Shown piece after piece: positions 8,119 through 18,400 of a DNA stretch of 64,000 bases. The stretch's first letter is position 1. Each line of letters starts with the position of its first letter. Location: contig NZ_PPXC01000002.1 in assembly GCF_002909445.1 (NCBI RefSeq), positions 62,001 through 126,000 on the forward strand. Reading direction: 5' to 3'. The notes under the pieces were generated by a model. It was not told where the DNA came from, searched no databases, and worked only from the letters and a program-made list of their open reading frames with translations. The DNA is from Arthrobacter glacialis. GTDB taxonomy: Bacteria; Actinomycetota; Actinomycetes; Actinomycetales; Micrococcaceae. The translations under genes and the position numbers were made by a program.

Positions 8119-9249
8119 TTGAAAAGTCTGTTTCTGAACACTGTTAAGCGCGGAGCCGTTGTTGGCACTGTTGCAGTAAGCGCTGTTGCGCTGATGCTCA
8201 CTGGCTGTGGAGAAGCCCCGCCGGCGCCCGGTGCCGGCGGCACCGAGAACGCGGCTGCGGCCAACTTCCTGGGCTGCATCGTCTCCGACTCCGGCGGATT
8301 CGACGACCAGTCATTCAACCAGTCCTCCTATGAGGGCCTGCAGAAGGCGAAGGCCGATCTGGGCATCAAGGTCAAGGAAGCCCAGTCCGCCAGCACCGCC
8401 GACTTTGCCCCGAACCTGAGCCAGATGGCCAGTGCAGGCTGCAACCTCACCGTCACGGTTGGCTTCCTGCTGGCCAAGGCCACCGAAGAAGCGGCCAAGG
8501 CCAACCCGGATCTGCACTACGCGATCATTGATGACAACACCATCAAGGCGGACAACGTCAAGCCCGTTGTGTATGACACAGCACAGGCTGCGTTCATGGC
8601 CGGATATGCTGCCGCTGCTGTGTCCAAGACCGGCAAGGTGGGCACCTTTGGTGGCATCAATATCCCCACCGTCACCATCTTCATGGACGGTTTTGCTGCC
8701 GGTGTGAAGTACTTCAACGAGAAGCAGGGCAAGGACGTCAAGCTTTTGGGCTGGGACGCTGCAACGCAGCAGGGATCCTTTGCCAACACCTTTGAGATCA
8801 TTCAGGAAGGCACCAAGATCACCAACAACTTGATCTCCGAAGGTGCCGATGTGGTCATGCCTGTTGCCGGTCCGCTCGGCAAGGGTGCAGGCGACGCCAT
8901 CCTGGCGGCCAACTCGGGTGGCAAGGACGTCAAGCTCGTATGGGTTGACTCCGACGGCTTCCTGACGGCACCCACCTACAAGTCCATCCTGTTGACCTCC
9001 GTCATCAAGACCATGGGCGCAGCCGTGGAGTCAGTCATCAAGGACGACCTCAACGACAAGTTCGACCCGACCCCGTACGTCGGCACGCTGGAAAATGAGG
9101 GCGTTTCCTTGGCTCCCTTCCACGATTTGGACTCTGCCGTCAGCGCGGACACCAAGAGCCAGCTTGAGGAAATCAAGAAGGGCATCATCGACGGCTCCAT
9201 CAAGGTCGGATCAAAGGCCAGCGAAGGACTGCTGGCGGCTACACCGTAG
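8119..9249 (+). CDS. BMP-family nucleoside-binding lipoprotein
   Basis: A 376-residue extracytoplasmic solute-binding lipoprotein of the basic membrane protein (PnrA/Med) family, whose members bind purine nucleosides. The signal peptide ends in a lipobox LMLTGC, so the Cys would be lipidated. The core begins CIVSDSGGFDDQSFNQSSYEG, with the family's Asp-rich ligand loop. TTG 8119 is chosen because GGAGG lies 6 nt upstream; a reading from 8065 adds 18 residues before an otherwise normal signal peptide. It is the first gene of the nucleoside ABC transporter operon. Confidence 0.93.
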   Translation: MKSLFLNTVKRGAVVGTVAVSAVALMLTGCGEAPPAPGAGGTENAAAANFLGCIVSDSGGFDDQSFNQSSYEGLQKAKADLGIKVKEAQSASTADFAPNLSQMASAGCNLTVTVGFLLAKATEEAAKANPDLHYAIIDDNTIKADNVKPVVYDTAQAAFMAGYAAAAVSKTGKVGTFGGINIPTVTIFMDGFAAGVKYFNEKQGKDVKLLGWDAATQQGSFANTFEIIQEGTKITNNLISEGADVVMPVAGPLGKGAGDAILAANSGGKDVKLVWVDSDGFLTAPTYKSILLTSVIKTMGAAVESVIKDDLNDKFDPTPYVGTLENEGVSLAPFHDLDSAVSADTKSQLEEIKKGIIDGSIKVGSKASEGLLAATP

Positions 9250-9285
9250 CTTCCCTGCCGTCCCAGCCAGGCTGACGTCAGCTGG

Positions 9286-9355
9286 AGTGGTCGCGTTCTT
9301 GCCTCTGCACCCCACAGCCAAATCTGTGGGGTGCAGAGGCAAGAACGCGACCACT
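9286..9355. terminator. 70-bp perfect palindrome
   Basis: Two 31-bp arms, AGTGGTCGCGTTCTTGCCTC onward, pair perfectly around an 8-nt loop. It lies 36 bp after the lipoprotein gene and before the ATPase gene. It could lower downstream expression relative to the binding protein, a common ABC-operon pattern. AGTGGTCG also occurs in the arms of the palindromes at 41377 and 44245. Confidence 0.75.
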
Positions 9356-9408
9356 AAACTTGAGCCTGCACCAGCCACGATCCAACAATCCGCAGACGGG
9401 TTAAAACG

Positions 9409-10989
9409 TTGAAACTAGAACTTCGGGGTATCACCAAGAGATTTGGGTCCTTGGTGGCGAACGACCACATTGACTTGGTGGTGCAATCCGGTGAGATCCA
9501 CAGCCTTCTTGGCGAAAATGGGGCCGGAAAATCCACCCTGATGAATGTCTTGTACGGACTGTACGAACCCAGCGACGGGGAGATCCTCATCGACGACGTG
9601 CCGGTGCGCTTCTCCGGCCCGGCAGACGCCATGGCGGCCGGGATCGGCATGGTGCACCAGCACTTCATGCTGGTGCCGGTGTTTACAGTGGCCGAAAACG
9701 TGGCGCTGGGTGCCGAATCAACCACCTTTGGCGGTGTCCTGAACCTGGAGGAAACCCGCAAAAAGATCCGCGAGATCTCCGCAAAGTTCGGCTTCGACGT
9801 TGACCCGGATGCGCTGGTGGAGGACCTCCCCGTGGGCGTCCAGCAGCGCGTGGAAATCATCAAGGCGCTGGTGCGCAACTCCAAAATCCTCATCCTGGAC
9901 GAGCCCACAGCCGTGCTCACACCCCAGGAAACTGATGAACTCATGGACATCATGGCGCAGCTGAAGGCCGGCGGCACCTCCATTGTTTTCATTTCCCACA
10001 AGCTGCGTGAGGTCAAGGCCGTCTCGGACACCATCACGGTGATCCGCCGCGGCAAGGTGGTGGGCTCCGCCGCGCCGTCGGCCTCCACCACCGAGCTCGC
10101 AGCCCTCATGGTGGGCCGCGCCGTCAACCTGACGCTGGACAAGGCCCCGGCCAACCCCGGCGAGGTCACCTTCAAGGTCAGCAACCTCACGGTGATGAAC
10201 GACGCCGGCCAGAGACTTCTCGACGACGTCACCTTGAGCGTGGCCCAGGGCGAGATCCTTGCCGTGGCCGGTGTCCAGGGCAATGGCCAGAGCGAACTGA
10301 CCGAAGCCGTGCTGGGACTGCAAAAGCATGTTCTGGGCTCCATCACGCTCGGCGGGACCGAACTGGTGGGCAAGAGCGTGCGCCAAATCCTTGACTCGGG
10401 CGTGGGATTCGTGCCCGAGGACAGGCAAGACGATGGCCTGGTGGGCGAATTCTCGATCGCCGAAAACCTGGTCCTTGACCTCTACAAGCACGAACCATAT
10501 TCCCGCCGCGGCACCATGGACCGGGCCGTCGTGGCGAAAAACGCCGTGGACAAGGTCGCCGAATACGACGTCCGTGCGCAGTCTTCCCAAGACGCGGCAG
10601 ACACGCTCTCCGGCGGCAATCAGCAAAAAGTGGTGCTGGCACGAGAACTCTCCCGTCCCTTGAAACTTTTCATTGCCTCACAGCCCACCCGCGGCGTGGA
10701 CGTGGGCTCCATCGAGTTCCTGCACAAACGTATCGTGGCCGAGCGCGACGCCGGAACCCCCGTGGTGATTGTCTCGACAGAACTCGATGAGGTGCTGGAG
10801 CTGGCCGACAGGATCGCAGTACTTTTTGCCGGCCGGCTTATGGGCATTGTGCCCGGAAAATCCAGCCGCGCATTGCTCGGCCTCATGATGGCGGGTTTGC
10901 CCGCAGCAGAAGCACAGGAACAGATGGACAATCAGGCCAAAGAAGCCAACGGCACAGACAATTCCAACGGCACAGGGGTGCAGCCATGA
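9409..10989 (+). CDS. Nucleoside ABC transporter ATP-binding protein
   Basis: A 526-residue protein with two ABC domains, as in NupA/YufO and RbsA. The first has Walker A GENGAGKST, signature LPVGVQQRVEI and Walker B ILILDEPTAVLTP. The second has a degenerate Walker A (GVQGNGQSE), signature LSGGNQQKVVLARELSRP and a Walker-B-like LFIASQPTRGVD, so it is probably weakly active or inactive as an ATPase. The start is a TTG without a good ribosome-binding site, so the exact start is less certain. Its stop overlaps the next start by 4 nt. Confidence 0.9.
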   Translation: MKLELRGITKRFGSLVANDHIDLVVQSGEIHSLLGENGAGKSTLMNVLYGLYEPSDGEILIDDVPVRFSGPADAMAAGIGMVHQHFMLVPVFTVAENVALGAESTTFGGVLNLEETRKKIREISAKFGFDVDPDALVEDLPVGVQQRVEIIKALVRNSKILILDEPTAVLTPQETDELMDIMAQLKAGGTSIVFISHKLREVKAVSDTITVIRRGKVVGSAAPSASTTELAALMVGRAVNLTLDKAPANPGEVTFKVSNLTVMNDAGQRLLDDVTLSVAQGEILAVAGVQGNGQSELTEAVLGLQKHVLGSITLGGTELVGKSVRQILDSGVGFVPEDRQDDGLVGEFSIAENLVLDLYKHEPYSRRGTMDRAVVAKNAVDKVAEYDVRAQSSQDAADTLSGGNQQKVVLARELSRPLKLFIASQPTRGVDVGSIEFLHKRIVAERDAGTPVVIVSTELDEVLELADRIAVLFAGRLMGIVPGKSSRALLGLMMAGLPAAEAQEQMDNQAKEANGTDNSNGTGVQP

Positions 10990-12251
10990 GCGGGGTGGAG
11001 ATGGGGAGTTCGGGCACAGCACCGGATGGCCAGGGCGCCAAGCCGGACGCACCAAATCCGGCACCGCCGGAGGCAAAATCTGCCAAGGAAAACAACGGCA
11101 CGCAGCTGGTTCGGGAGATCATGAGCGGCAACGCCATGATCTCGGTCCTGGCAGTTGTGGTGGCCTTGGCCATTGGCGGAATCTTGATCGCCTTCACCGA
11201 TGCCCGCGTCACGGCTGCGATGGGGTACTTCTTCAGCGACCCGGGCGCCACGTTCAGGGCCATGTGGGCGGCGGTTTCGGAAGCCTACGGAGCCTTGTGG
11301 CGCGGTGCCACCTACGATCCGAATTCCCGGACCTGGCAGGGCCGGCTGGGAATCTTTGAAACACTGACCTTTGCCACACCGTTGATCCTGTCCGGACTGG
11401 CCGTGACGCTGGCGTTCCGGGTTGGCCTGTTCAACATTGGTGCAAAGGGCCAGATCATCATCGGGGCCACCTTTGCCGGTGTGGTGGGCTTCATGATCGA
11501 ACTGCCCCCGGGCATCCACCTGATTGCGGTGGTGGTGGCTGGCGCCATCGGCGGAGCGCTCTGGGGCGGCATCGCCGGATTCCTGAAGGCAAAAACTGGT
11601 GCGCATGAGGTCATTGTGACCATCATGCTCAACTACATTGCCGTTTCCCTCGTCCTGTACCTGCTCAAGAACCCCTTGCGCGATCCCTCCAGTAGCAACC
11701 CCATCAGCCCGGCCATGCACGAAACAGCCATGTTCCCGCTGCTGCTGGGCCCCAACTACCGGCTGCACGCAGGACTCATTGTGGCTGTCTTGGCCGTCAT
11801 TGGCGTTTCCTGGTTGCTGAACCGGTCAACGCTGGGCTTTGAGTACCGGGCCATCGGTGCCAACCCGCGCGCTGCCCGCACGGCAGGCATGCTGGTTTCC
11901 CGCGGCTACATCACAGTCATGTTGATCTCCGGTGCGCTGGCCGGACTGGCCGGCGTCACCCAGCTCGCCGGGACTGAGAAAACACTCGATGCGGACATTG
12001 CCGGAAGCATCGGCTTTGACGCCATCACGGTAGCCCTTTTGGGGCGCTCCAAACCGTGGGGCACGTTCTTTGCTGCGCTGCTTTTTGGCGCTTTCAAGGC
12101 GGGCGGCACCTCCATGGCCATCAACGCCGACGTTTCCATTGACATTGTGGCCGTGGTGCAATCCTTGATTGTGCTGTTCATTGCCGCCCCTCCCTTGATC
12201 CGTTCAATGTTCCGGATTAAGGCAGTTCGCCATGAAGGAGTCACAGCATGA
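10986..12251 (+). CDS. Nucleoside ABC transporter permease 1
   Basis: A 421-residue permease of the BPD_transp_2 family (NupB/YufP-like), with a Pro/Ala-rich cytoplasmic N-terminus of about 40 residues and eight or more hydrophobic segments. The family region GLFNIGAKGQIIIGA is clear, as is GANPRAARTAGM in the cytoplasmic loop contacting the ATPase. It overlaps both neighbours by ATGA, indicating coupled translation with the ATPase and second permease. Confidence 0.92.
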   Translation: MSGVEMGSSGTAPDGQGAKPDAPNPAPPEAKSAKENNGTQLVREIMSGNAMISVLAVVVALAIGGILIAFTDARVTAAMGYFFSDPGATFRAMWAAVSEAYGALWRGATYDPNSRTWQGRLGIFETLTFATPLILSGLAVTLAFRVGLFNIGAKGQIIIGATFAGVVGFMIELPPGIHLIAVVVAGAIGGALWGGIAGFLKAKTGAHEVIVTIMLNYIAVSLVLYLLKNPLRDPSSSNPISPAMHETAMFPLLLGPNYRLHAGLIVAVLAVIGVSWLLNRSTLGFEYRAIGANPRAARTAGMLVSRGYITVMLISGALAGLAGVTQLAGTEKTLDADIAGSIGFDAITVALLGRSKPWGTFFAALLFGAFKAGGTSMAINADVSIDIVAVVQSLIVLFIAAPPLIRSMFRIKAVRHEGVTA

Positions 12252-13543
12252 GCATCACCGCCAAGAGCGCCCCGTCAGCACATGTTGACGCGGTCGCCAT
12301 CCGCAGCTGGAAGGTGCCGATCCTGCTCGGGGTCCTGGCCCTGTTCGCCGTCGTTGTCTTCGTGGTGCTGGGCCCCACCGGCACCGCCACTTTCAGGATT
12401 TCCCAGGACAACGATGCCTGGCAGGTCCCCGACTTGGTGCTGCCGTCCAAGGCCATGGGCATCATTGTCTCGGTGATTTGCGCGGCGCTGGCGTACCTGG
12501 CGTACAGCCAGACCAGGGCCACCGGAAAGATCGCCAAATGGGTGCTCATGACGTTCACCATCGTGTTTGTGGTGGGCTTGATGGTGTGGATGATCGGCGG
12601 CACCACCTCCCAGAACATCACCCTGGTGGGTCTGTTCACCGGCGCCATGCTCATCACCACGCCGCTAGTGTTTGGTTCCCTGTCCGGTGTTCTCTCCGAG
12701 CGGGCCGGTGTGGTCAATATTGCCATCGAGGGCCAGCTGCTGGCCGGTGCCTTCACCGCGGCGCTGGTCTCCTCCATCACCCACAACGCCTTTGCCGGGC
12801 TGTTCGCCGCAGCTGTGGCGGGTGTGCTGGTCTCAGCCATGCTGGCCTTGTTCAGCATCAAGTACGTGGTGAACCAGATCATTGTGGGCGTGGTGCTGAA
12901 CGTTCTGGTGTCCGGTCTGACCGGGTTCCTCTTTGAGAAGATCATGAAGACCAAGGTGGACGGGGTCACCATCTACAACCAGCCCGCCCAACTGCCCGGC
13001 ATCCCCATCCCGCTGCTTTCCGAGATCCCCATCATCGGGCCCATGCTGTTCCGGCAGTCCCTCATCGGCTACTTCATGCTGATCCTGGTGGTGGCACTCT
13101 GGTTCGGCTTGTTCCGCACCCGCTGGGGACTGCGGGTGCGCGCCGTGGGTGAACACCCCAAGGCGGCCGACACCGTGGGCATCAACGTCAACAGGACCCG
13201 CGTCATGAACGTCTTGGCTGGTGGCGCCGTGGCAGGTGTGGGCGGTGCCTACTTCACCCTGGTGGCCGTCAGCAGCTTTAGCAAGGACATGACCGGTGGG
13301 CTGGGCTTCATTGCCCTCGCGGCCTTGATTTTTGGCCGGTGGAACCCGATCGGTGCCGCGCTGGCTGCCCTGCTCTTTGGTGTTGCCGGCAACTTGCAGA
13401 GCATTCTTTCGCTCGCAGGGACGCCCATCGACGGTCAGTTCCTGGCCATGCTGCCTTACGCGCTGACCATCTTGGCGGTGTCCGGATTTGTGGGCAAGGC
13501 CATGGCTCCGGCGGCTGACGGGGAACCCTATGTCAAGGAGTGA
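12248..13543 (+). CDS. Nucleoside ABC transporter permease 2
   Basis: A 431-residue second permease (NupC/YufQ-like), which would form a heterodimer with the preceding permease. It has about ten hydrophobic segments. ERAGVVNIAIEGQLLAGA is the family signature, and GEHPKAADTVGINV is the coupling loop. It begins within the upstream gene (ATGA overlap). The cytidine deaminase follows after 4 nt, linking uptake directly to nucleoside breakdown. Confidence 0.92.
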   Translation: MSITAKSAPSAHVDAVAIRSWKVPILLGVLALFAVVVFVVLGPTGTATFRISQDNDAWQVPDLVLPSKAMGIIVSVICAALAYLAYSQTRATGKIAKWVLMTFTIVFVVGLMVWMIGGTTSQNITLVGLFTGAMLITTPLVFGSLSGVLSERAGVVNIAIEGQLLAGAFTAALVSSITHNAFAGLFAAAVAGVLVSAMLALFSIKYVVNQIIVGVVLNVLVSGLTGFLFEKIMKTKVDGVTIYNQPAQLPGIPIPLLSEIPIIGPMLFRQSLIGYFMLILVVALWFGLFRTRWGLRVRAVGEHPKAADTVGINVNRTRVMNVLAGGAVAGVGGAYFTLVAVSSFSKDMTGGLGFIALAALIFGRWNPIGAALAALLFGVAGNLQSILSLAGTPIDGQFLAMLPYALTILAVSGFVGKAMAPAADGEPYVKE

Positions 13544-13547
13544 GACG

Positions 13548-13976
13548 GTGACTGCGCCCATGGACGACGGCGGATGGGAGCCTTTGCGTCTGGCCGCCAC
13601 CGCTGCGCTGGCCAACGCCTACGTCCCGTATTCAAAGTTCCCGGTGGGTGCTGCCGCCCGGCTTGAGGACGGCAGCATTGTGTCCGGCTGCAATGTTGAG
13701 AATGCCAGCTACGGGCTGACACTGTGCGCCGAATGCACCATGATCGGTGCTGCGCGGATGAACGGTGGCGGCCTCATCACGGCGTTTTACTGCGTTGACG
13801 CCCAGGGCGAGATCCTGATGCCGTGCGGGCGCTGCCGGCAGATCTTGAACGAATTCAGTACGGCGCAGACACAGTTGATGACCCCCTCAGGGGTCAAGTC
13901 CATGGACCAGGTGCTCCCCGATGCCTTTGGTCCGCGGGATTTGGCGCGGATTGCAGCCAGCGGGGCCGAACACTAG
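13548..13976 (+). CDS. cdd: Cytidine deaminase
   Basis: A 142-residue enzyme converting cytidine and deoxycytidine to uridine and deoxyuridine. The zinc and catalytic residues are visible in NVENASYGLTLCAECT (Cys and catalytic Glu) and PCGRCRQIL (two Cys), as in tetrameric three-Cys deaminases. GTG 13548 is preferred because AAGGAG lies 7 nt upstream, inside the end of the permease gene. It works between uptake and deoA in the same operon. Confidence 0.95.
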   Translation: MTAPMDDGGWEPLRLAATAALANAYVPYSKFPVGAAARLEDGSIVSGCNVENASYGLTLCAECTMIGAARMNGGGLITAFYCVDAQGEILMPCGRCRQILNEFSTAQTQLMTPSGVKSMDQVLPDAFGPRDLARIAASGAEH

Positions 13977-14032
13977 CGTCAACGCCTCAGCCACCAAGTA
14001 ACAGCAAACACTGACGACTGGACGGACACACC

Positions 14033-15355
14033 ATGAACCCCGAAGGCTATGCAGGACCCAGCTTTGACGCCGTTGACATCATCCGCACCAAACGCGACAA
14101 GGGCACGCTGAGCCCCGAGCAGATCGCCTGGACCATTGACGCGTACACGCGCGGCACCATTGCTGACGAGCAGATGGCGGCTCTGAACATGGCCATCTTG
14201 CTCAACGGCATGAACCGGGCCGAGATCTCACAGTGGACAGCGGCCATGATCAACTCGGGGGAGCGGATGGACTTTTCGGCCCTCCGCTCACCGTCCGGGG
14301 CGCCCATGCGCACCACCGACAAACACTCCACGGGCGGGGTGGGGGACAAGATTACCTTGCCGTTGGCTCCGTTGGTGGCGGTCTTTGGTGCAGCCGTGCC
14401 GCAACTTTCCGGGCGCGGACTGGGCCACACGGGCGGCACCTTGGATAAGTTGGAGGCCATCCCGGGCTGGCGGGCCAACCTCAGCAATGAGCAAATGATG
14501 CGCCAGCTCTCCGAGGTGGGTGCCGTGATCTGCGCCGCCGGTGCTGGTTTGGCCCCCGCCGACAAGAAGTTGTACGCCCTGCGCGATGTCACGGGCACAG
14601 TGGAGGCCATCCCGCTCATTGCCTCCTCCATCATGAGCAAGAAGATCGCCGAAGGCACCCAGGCACTGGTCCTGGACGTCAAGGTTGGCTCGGGCGCTTT
14701 TATGAAAAATGTTGACATGGCCCGGGAACTGGCCCAGACCATGGTGGCCCTGGGGCTGGATGCGGGCGTCAACACAGTGGCCCTGCTGACGGACATGAGC
14801 ACACCCTTGGGCTTGACGGCGGGCAATGCCATTGAAGTTCAGGAGTCGGTGGAGGTGCTGGCTGGCGGCGGTCCGGAAGACGTCGTCGAACTGACAGTGC
14901 GGCTGGCGGAGGAAATGCTGGAAGCTGCCGGCATCCACGACGCAGACCCTGCCGCAGCGCTCAGGGACGGGCGGGCCATGGATGTGTGGCGGCGCATGAT
15001 CGCAGCACAGGGCGGGGACCCGGAGGCGCGGCTGCCGGTGGCCCGGGAATCCGAGGTGGTCTATGCACCGGCCGACGGCGTGCTGGTGGGCCTTGATGCG
15101 ATGGCCGTGGGGGTTGCCGCATGGCGCCTCGGGGCTGGCCGGGCCCGCAAGGAAGATATTGTGCAGGCCGGTGCGGGCGTGCGCATGCATGCCAAGCCCG
15201 GCGCGTTGGTGCGGGCCGGTGAGCCGCTCATGACGCTGCTGACGGACACCCCGGAGAAGTTTGACCGGGCCAAGGAAGCGCTGGAGGGCGCCGTGACCAT
15301 TGCGCCCGAGGGATCCCGGCCGGCAAACAAGTTGATTATCGAGCGCATCAGCTAA
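14033..15355 (+). CDS. deoA: Thymidine (pyrimidine) phosphorylase
   Basis: A 440-residue phosphorylase that splits thymidine or deoxyuridine into base and deoxyribose-1-phosphate. The family signature SGRGLGHTGGTLDKLE is intact, the phosphate-binding DKHSTGGVGDK is present, and SSIMSKKIAEG is the substrate-side motif. A C-terminal alpha/beta domain completes the normal length. It ends the nucleoside operon, 56 nt after cdd, and is followed by a strong hairpin. Confidence 0.95.
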   Translation: MNPEGYAGPSFDAVDIIRTKRDKGTLSPEQIAWTIDAYTRGTIADEQMAALNMAILLNGMNRAEISQWTAAMINSGERMDFSALRSPSGAPMRTTDKHSTGGVGDKITLPLAPLVAVFGAAVPQLSGRGLGHTGGTLDKLEAIPGWRANLSNEQMMRQLSEVGAVICAAGAGLAPADKKLYALRDVTGTVEAIPLIASSIMSKKIAEGTQALVLDVKVGSGAFMKNVDMARELAQTMVALGLDAGVNTVALLTDMSTPLGLTAGNAIEVQESVEVLAGGGPEDVVELTVRLAEEMLEAAGIHDADPAAALRDGRAMDVWRRMIAAQGGDPEARLPVARESEVVYAPADGVLVGLDAMAVGVAAWRLGAGRARKEDIVQAGAGVRMHAKPGALVRAGEPLMTLLTDTPEKFDRAKEALEGAVTIAPEGSRPANKLIIERIS

Positions 15356-15376
15356 CTCCCCTTGGCTGGCCCTGGC

Positions 15377-15437
15377 TTGAGATTGGAGATGATGACGTCC
15401 GCGAGGAACGGTCGGACGTCATCATCTCCAATCTCAA
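15377..15437. terminator. Bidirectional palindromic terminator
   Basis: Perfect 25-bp arms starting TTGAGATTGGAGATGATGAC enclose an 11-nt loop. It lies between the convergent deoA and the surface phosphoesterase gene, so it can serve both. Confidence 0.8.
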
Positions 15438-15445
15438 CGGGGTTG

Positions 15446-18400
15446 CTAGCTGTGGCTGGAAGCGCGGCGGTTGCGGCCCACGAGCACTCCAGCACCTGCC
15501 AACAGCAGGAGCGCAGCTCCGGTCACGAAGATTCCAACGTTTGCGCCGGTGGCGACCAACTCATCTGAGCCTTCGCCGCCGGCAACCACAGCGTTCCCCG
15601 GTGTGCTGCTCGCGGCACCTGGAATAGCAGCACCTGGAATAGCAGTGGTGGAGCCGGTGGGGCTGGTTCCAGCGCCTGGCTCGGCCGATGTAGCCGGGGC
15701 CGTGGGTGTGGCCGCGAGAGCTGCCAGAACCCGTGGTGTGGAACGTGAGACGTTGCCTTCAGGGTCGGTCAGCGACACAGTCCACAGTTGCTCCTTGGCT
15801 CCGGTGGCCAGGGCTATGTTCTGCTGGCCTCCGTTTTCCAAGGTGCCCTGGGCGAACTCGCTGAAGCTCCCCGTCTGCGCCCACTGGGAGGACTTCAGCG
15901 TGGTGCTCCGGATCAGGCTGACCTGGGCCACAAACTCGTCATCACCAGCGTCGTAACGTGCAGTTGCACCACGGTAGGCGGGCTCGTCATACTTCCAGGC
16001 CTCAAAGGAGTCCAAGGACGGTGAGTAGGCGTTGACGGCCATGAGTCCGGCGTCGAGGTCTAGCTGCAGGAGCCGCTGGAAACCGGAGTCACGGTCCAGA
16101 AGGTCATTGCGTGTGGTGGAAACCGAGGAACGGTAGCCCTGGTAGTCGGCCAGCATCTCCACCACTGTGCGCCCGTTGCCGCCGACGTTCTTAATGGCGT
16201 AGGTGTCGCGGGCCAGCTCCGTGGCATCCGTTTGTTCACCCGTGACCGGGTCGGCATAGTTGGTCACCACACCGTGGTAGTGACCGCCCAGAACGAGGAA
16301 CACATTGTCATGAGGGGCAATGACCGTGTCCCAGGTTTCTTGGGCCGAGGAGGTGTACCGGGCGTCGATGTTGTCGCGGGTGCCGGCAGTGTGCAGGTAG
16401 GAGTGGGTGGCAATGATGATGTTGTGCGCAGGATGGGCGGCAGCCTGGGCTGAGGCCCATGCAAGCTGAGGTGCGGAGGAACGGTAGGGCAGGTTCAACA
16501 CCATGAAGTCCATGCCCTCATGGGAGAAGAAGTCCGTGTGGGCGGCATTGTCGCCTTTCTGCCAAGACTCCCCGTACCATTCCTTGTCCTGGTACATCTC
16601 CACAGGGAAGTACTCGTTGAACTTGGAATTGTCCCGGCCCCAGAAATTGTCATGGTTGCCTGGCAGGACGCCATTGGGGATGTTGGCGTCGTTGATCAGG
16701 GACATGATCTTCCGGGCTGCCGCATATTCGCGGTTGGCCCGCTCTTCCGCAGAGTTGCCGGCAATCCAGTTCTGGATAATGTCACCGGTGAGCGAGTTGT
16801 AGGCAACCTTGCGGGAGTCCGCGTTGGACACCACCCACGATGACATTTTGCGGAAGACATCTCGGAAGCTCTCGGAATAAAACTGGGGGTCTGTCATGTG
16901 GTTCAGCGAAAAGTCATAGCTGGCCGGATTGGCGAAGGCCTGATCGGTGACACCAATTTCATCAATGAGTCCCCCGGAGGTCCGCGGGCCGTCTATGACC
17001 AGTACCTGGGCAACGCCGTCCTTGACCTTATCTTCCGGGACCGTGCCGTTGAGCGTAAGGTCGCCATCGGCGGAAGGTACAGCGGTGGTCAGCAGCATCC
17101 AGCCGGCGGCCACAGAATCCCAGGCGTACATCTGAATTTCATTGCGGGAGGAGGTGGTGCCGGACCAACTGAAGTTCGCTGGCTCGCCACTGGCAACTGG
17201 CAGTTCAAAGCGTTGGAACGGGAACTCGCCAGGTGCGCCGGAGGTCTCCATCTGCTGGCCCTTCCTGGCGATTGTTTCACCGGGAATTTCCAGTGTGGCC
17301 GGAACTGCGGCGGTGCTGGATCCTGTGTGGACCACCACTGCTGAGCTGTCCTTGAGTTCGGCGGACTCGGCCTTCAGCGCCAAGGTGGTGCCGCCGTCGT
17401 CCGTGCCGGAAACGGTGGCGGACAGATCGCTGCCACCGGCAACGGTCAGCTTCGGCGTGCCGGGGACATTGTTCGTGGACACGGTGGTCGGATCGAGTTC
17501 CCCGGCCAACGGTACTGTGGGGTCCACATAGCTGACGTCGTTGAGAATGCCAGGTGTGCGGGTTGCGGCAATGACAAAGTCATTTTCGTTGTCGCCCGTG
17601 TGTTGGGCGCGCTGATAGCTTTGGCCCTGGTCGGGCTTGGTGTAGTTGCGTGTTTCCTGACCGAGGCGGCAGGGTGTGAAACGGTCGACGTCGACGTCGT
17701 AGGCGGCCATGGCGTCCACCTTGGCGCCGGCCGCGTCCATCAGGTACACGCCATAGTCGGTCTCGTCCAGGCCCGTGGCGTAGCTGGCGTTGGACACATC
17801 GCGCACGATGGCCGGCGCATTCACCGAGGAGGCCAGGTAAACCTGACCGGGAGCCAGCGTGATGTCGCCAAGATCAGCGATTTGGGGGGTGGCTGAGCCC
17901 TGCCCGGTGTTAGTGCAACGGTAGGCAGACCAGCCCTTGAGGTTGACGGCCGTGGCGCCGTAATTGGCCAGTTCAAAGAATTCGTCATCGGCGCCGGCTG
18001 CGCCGGAGGCAGCAATTTCACTGATTTGCACGTCCCCAGTTGCTGGTTTTGCGGCAGTGGCCAGCGTGGTTTGTGCTCCATGGGAGCCCGGGGTGCGCGT
18101 GGTGGTCAGCGCAAAGTCAGCGGAGTTGTCGCCCGTGTTTGAAACCCGGGTGAGCACCTCGTTTTGATAGTGGTCGGGCACAGTCTTGATGGCTGAACCG
18201 TCGGTGCAGACGCTGTTGCGGTTGTTATAGACGCCAGCCCGGTCCACGATCTCCTGGGAGGCCGTGACTAGCATGACGCCGAAGTCGCGCCAGTGAATTC
18301 CGGCGGCAAAGGTTAGGTCCGCTCCGCCGGCAGGCTGGGCCCCCTTGGAGTTGCTGAACACAAAGCTATCTCCGGCGGCAGCCACCGAGCCGGCAGGCAG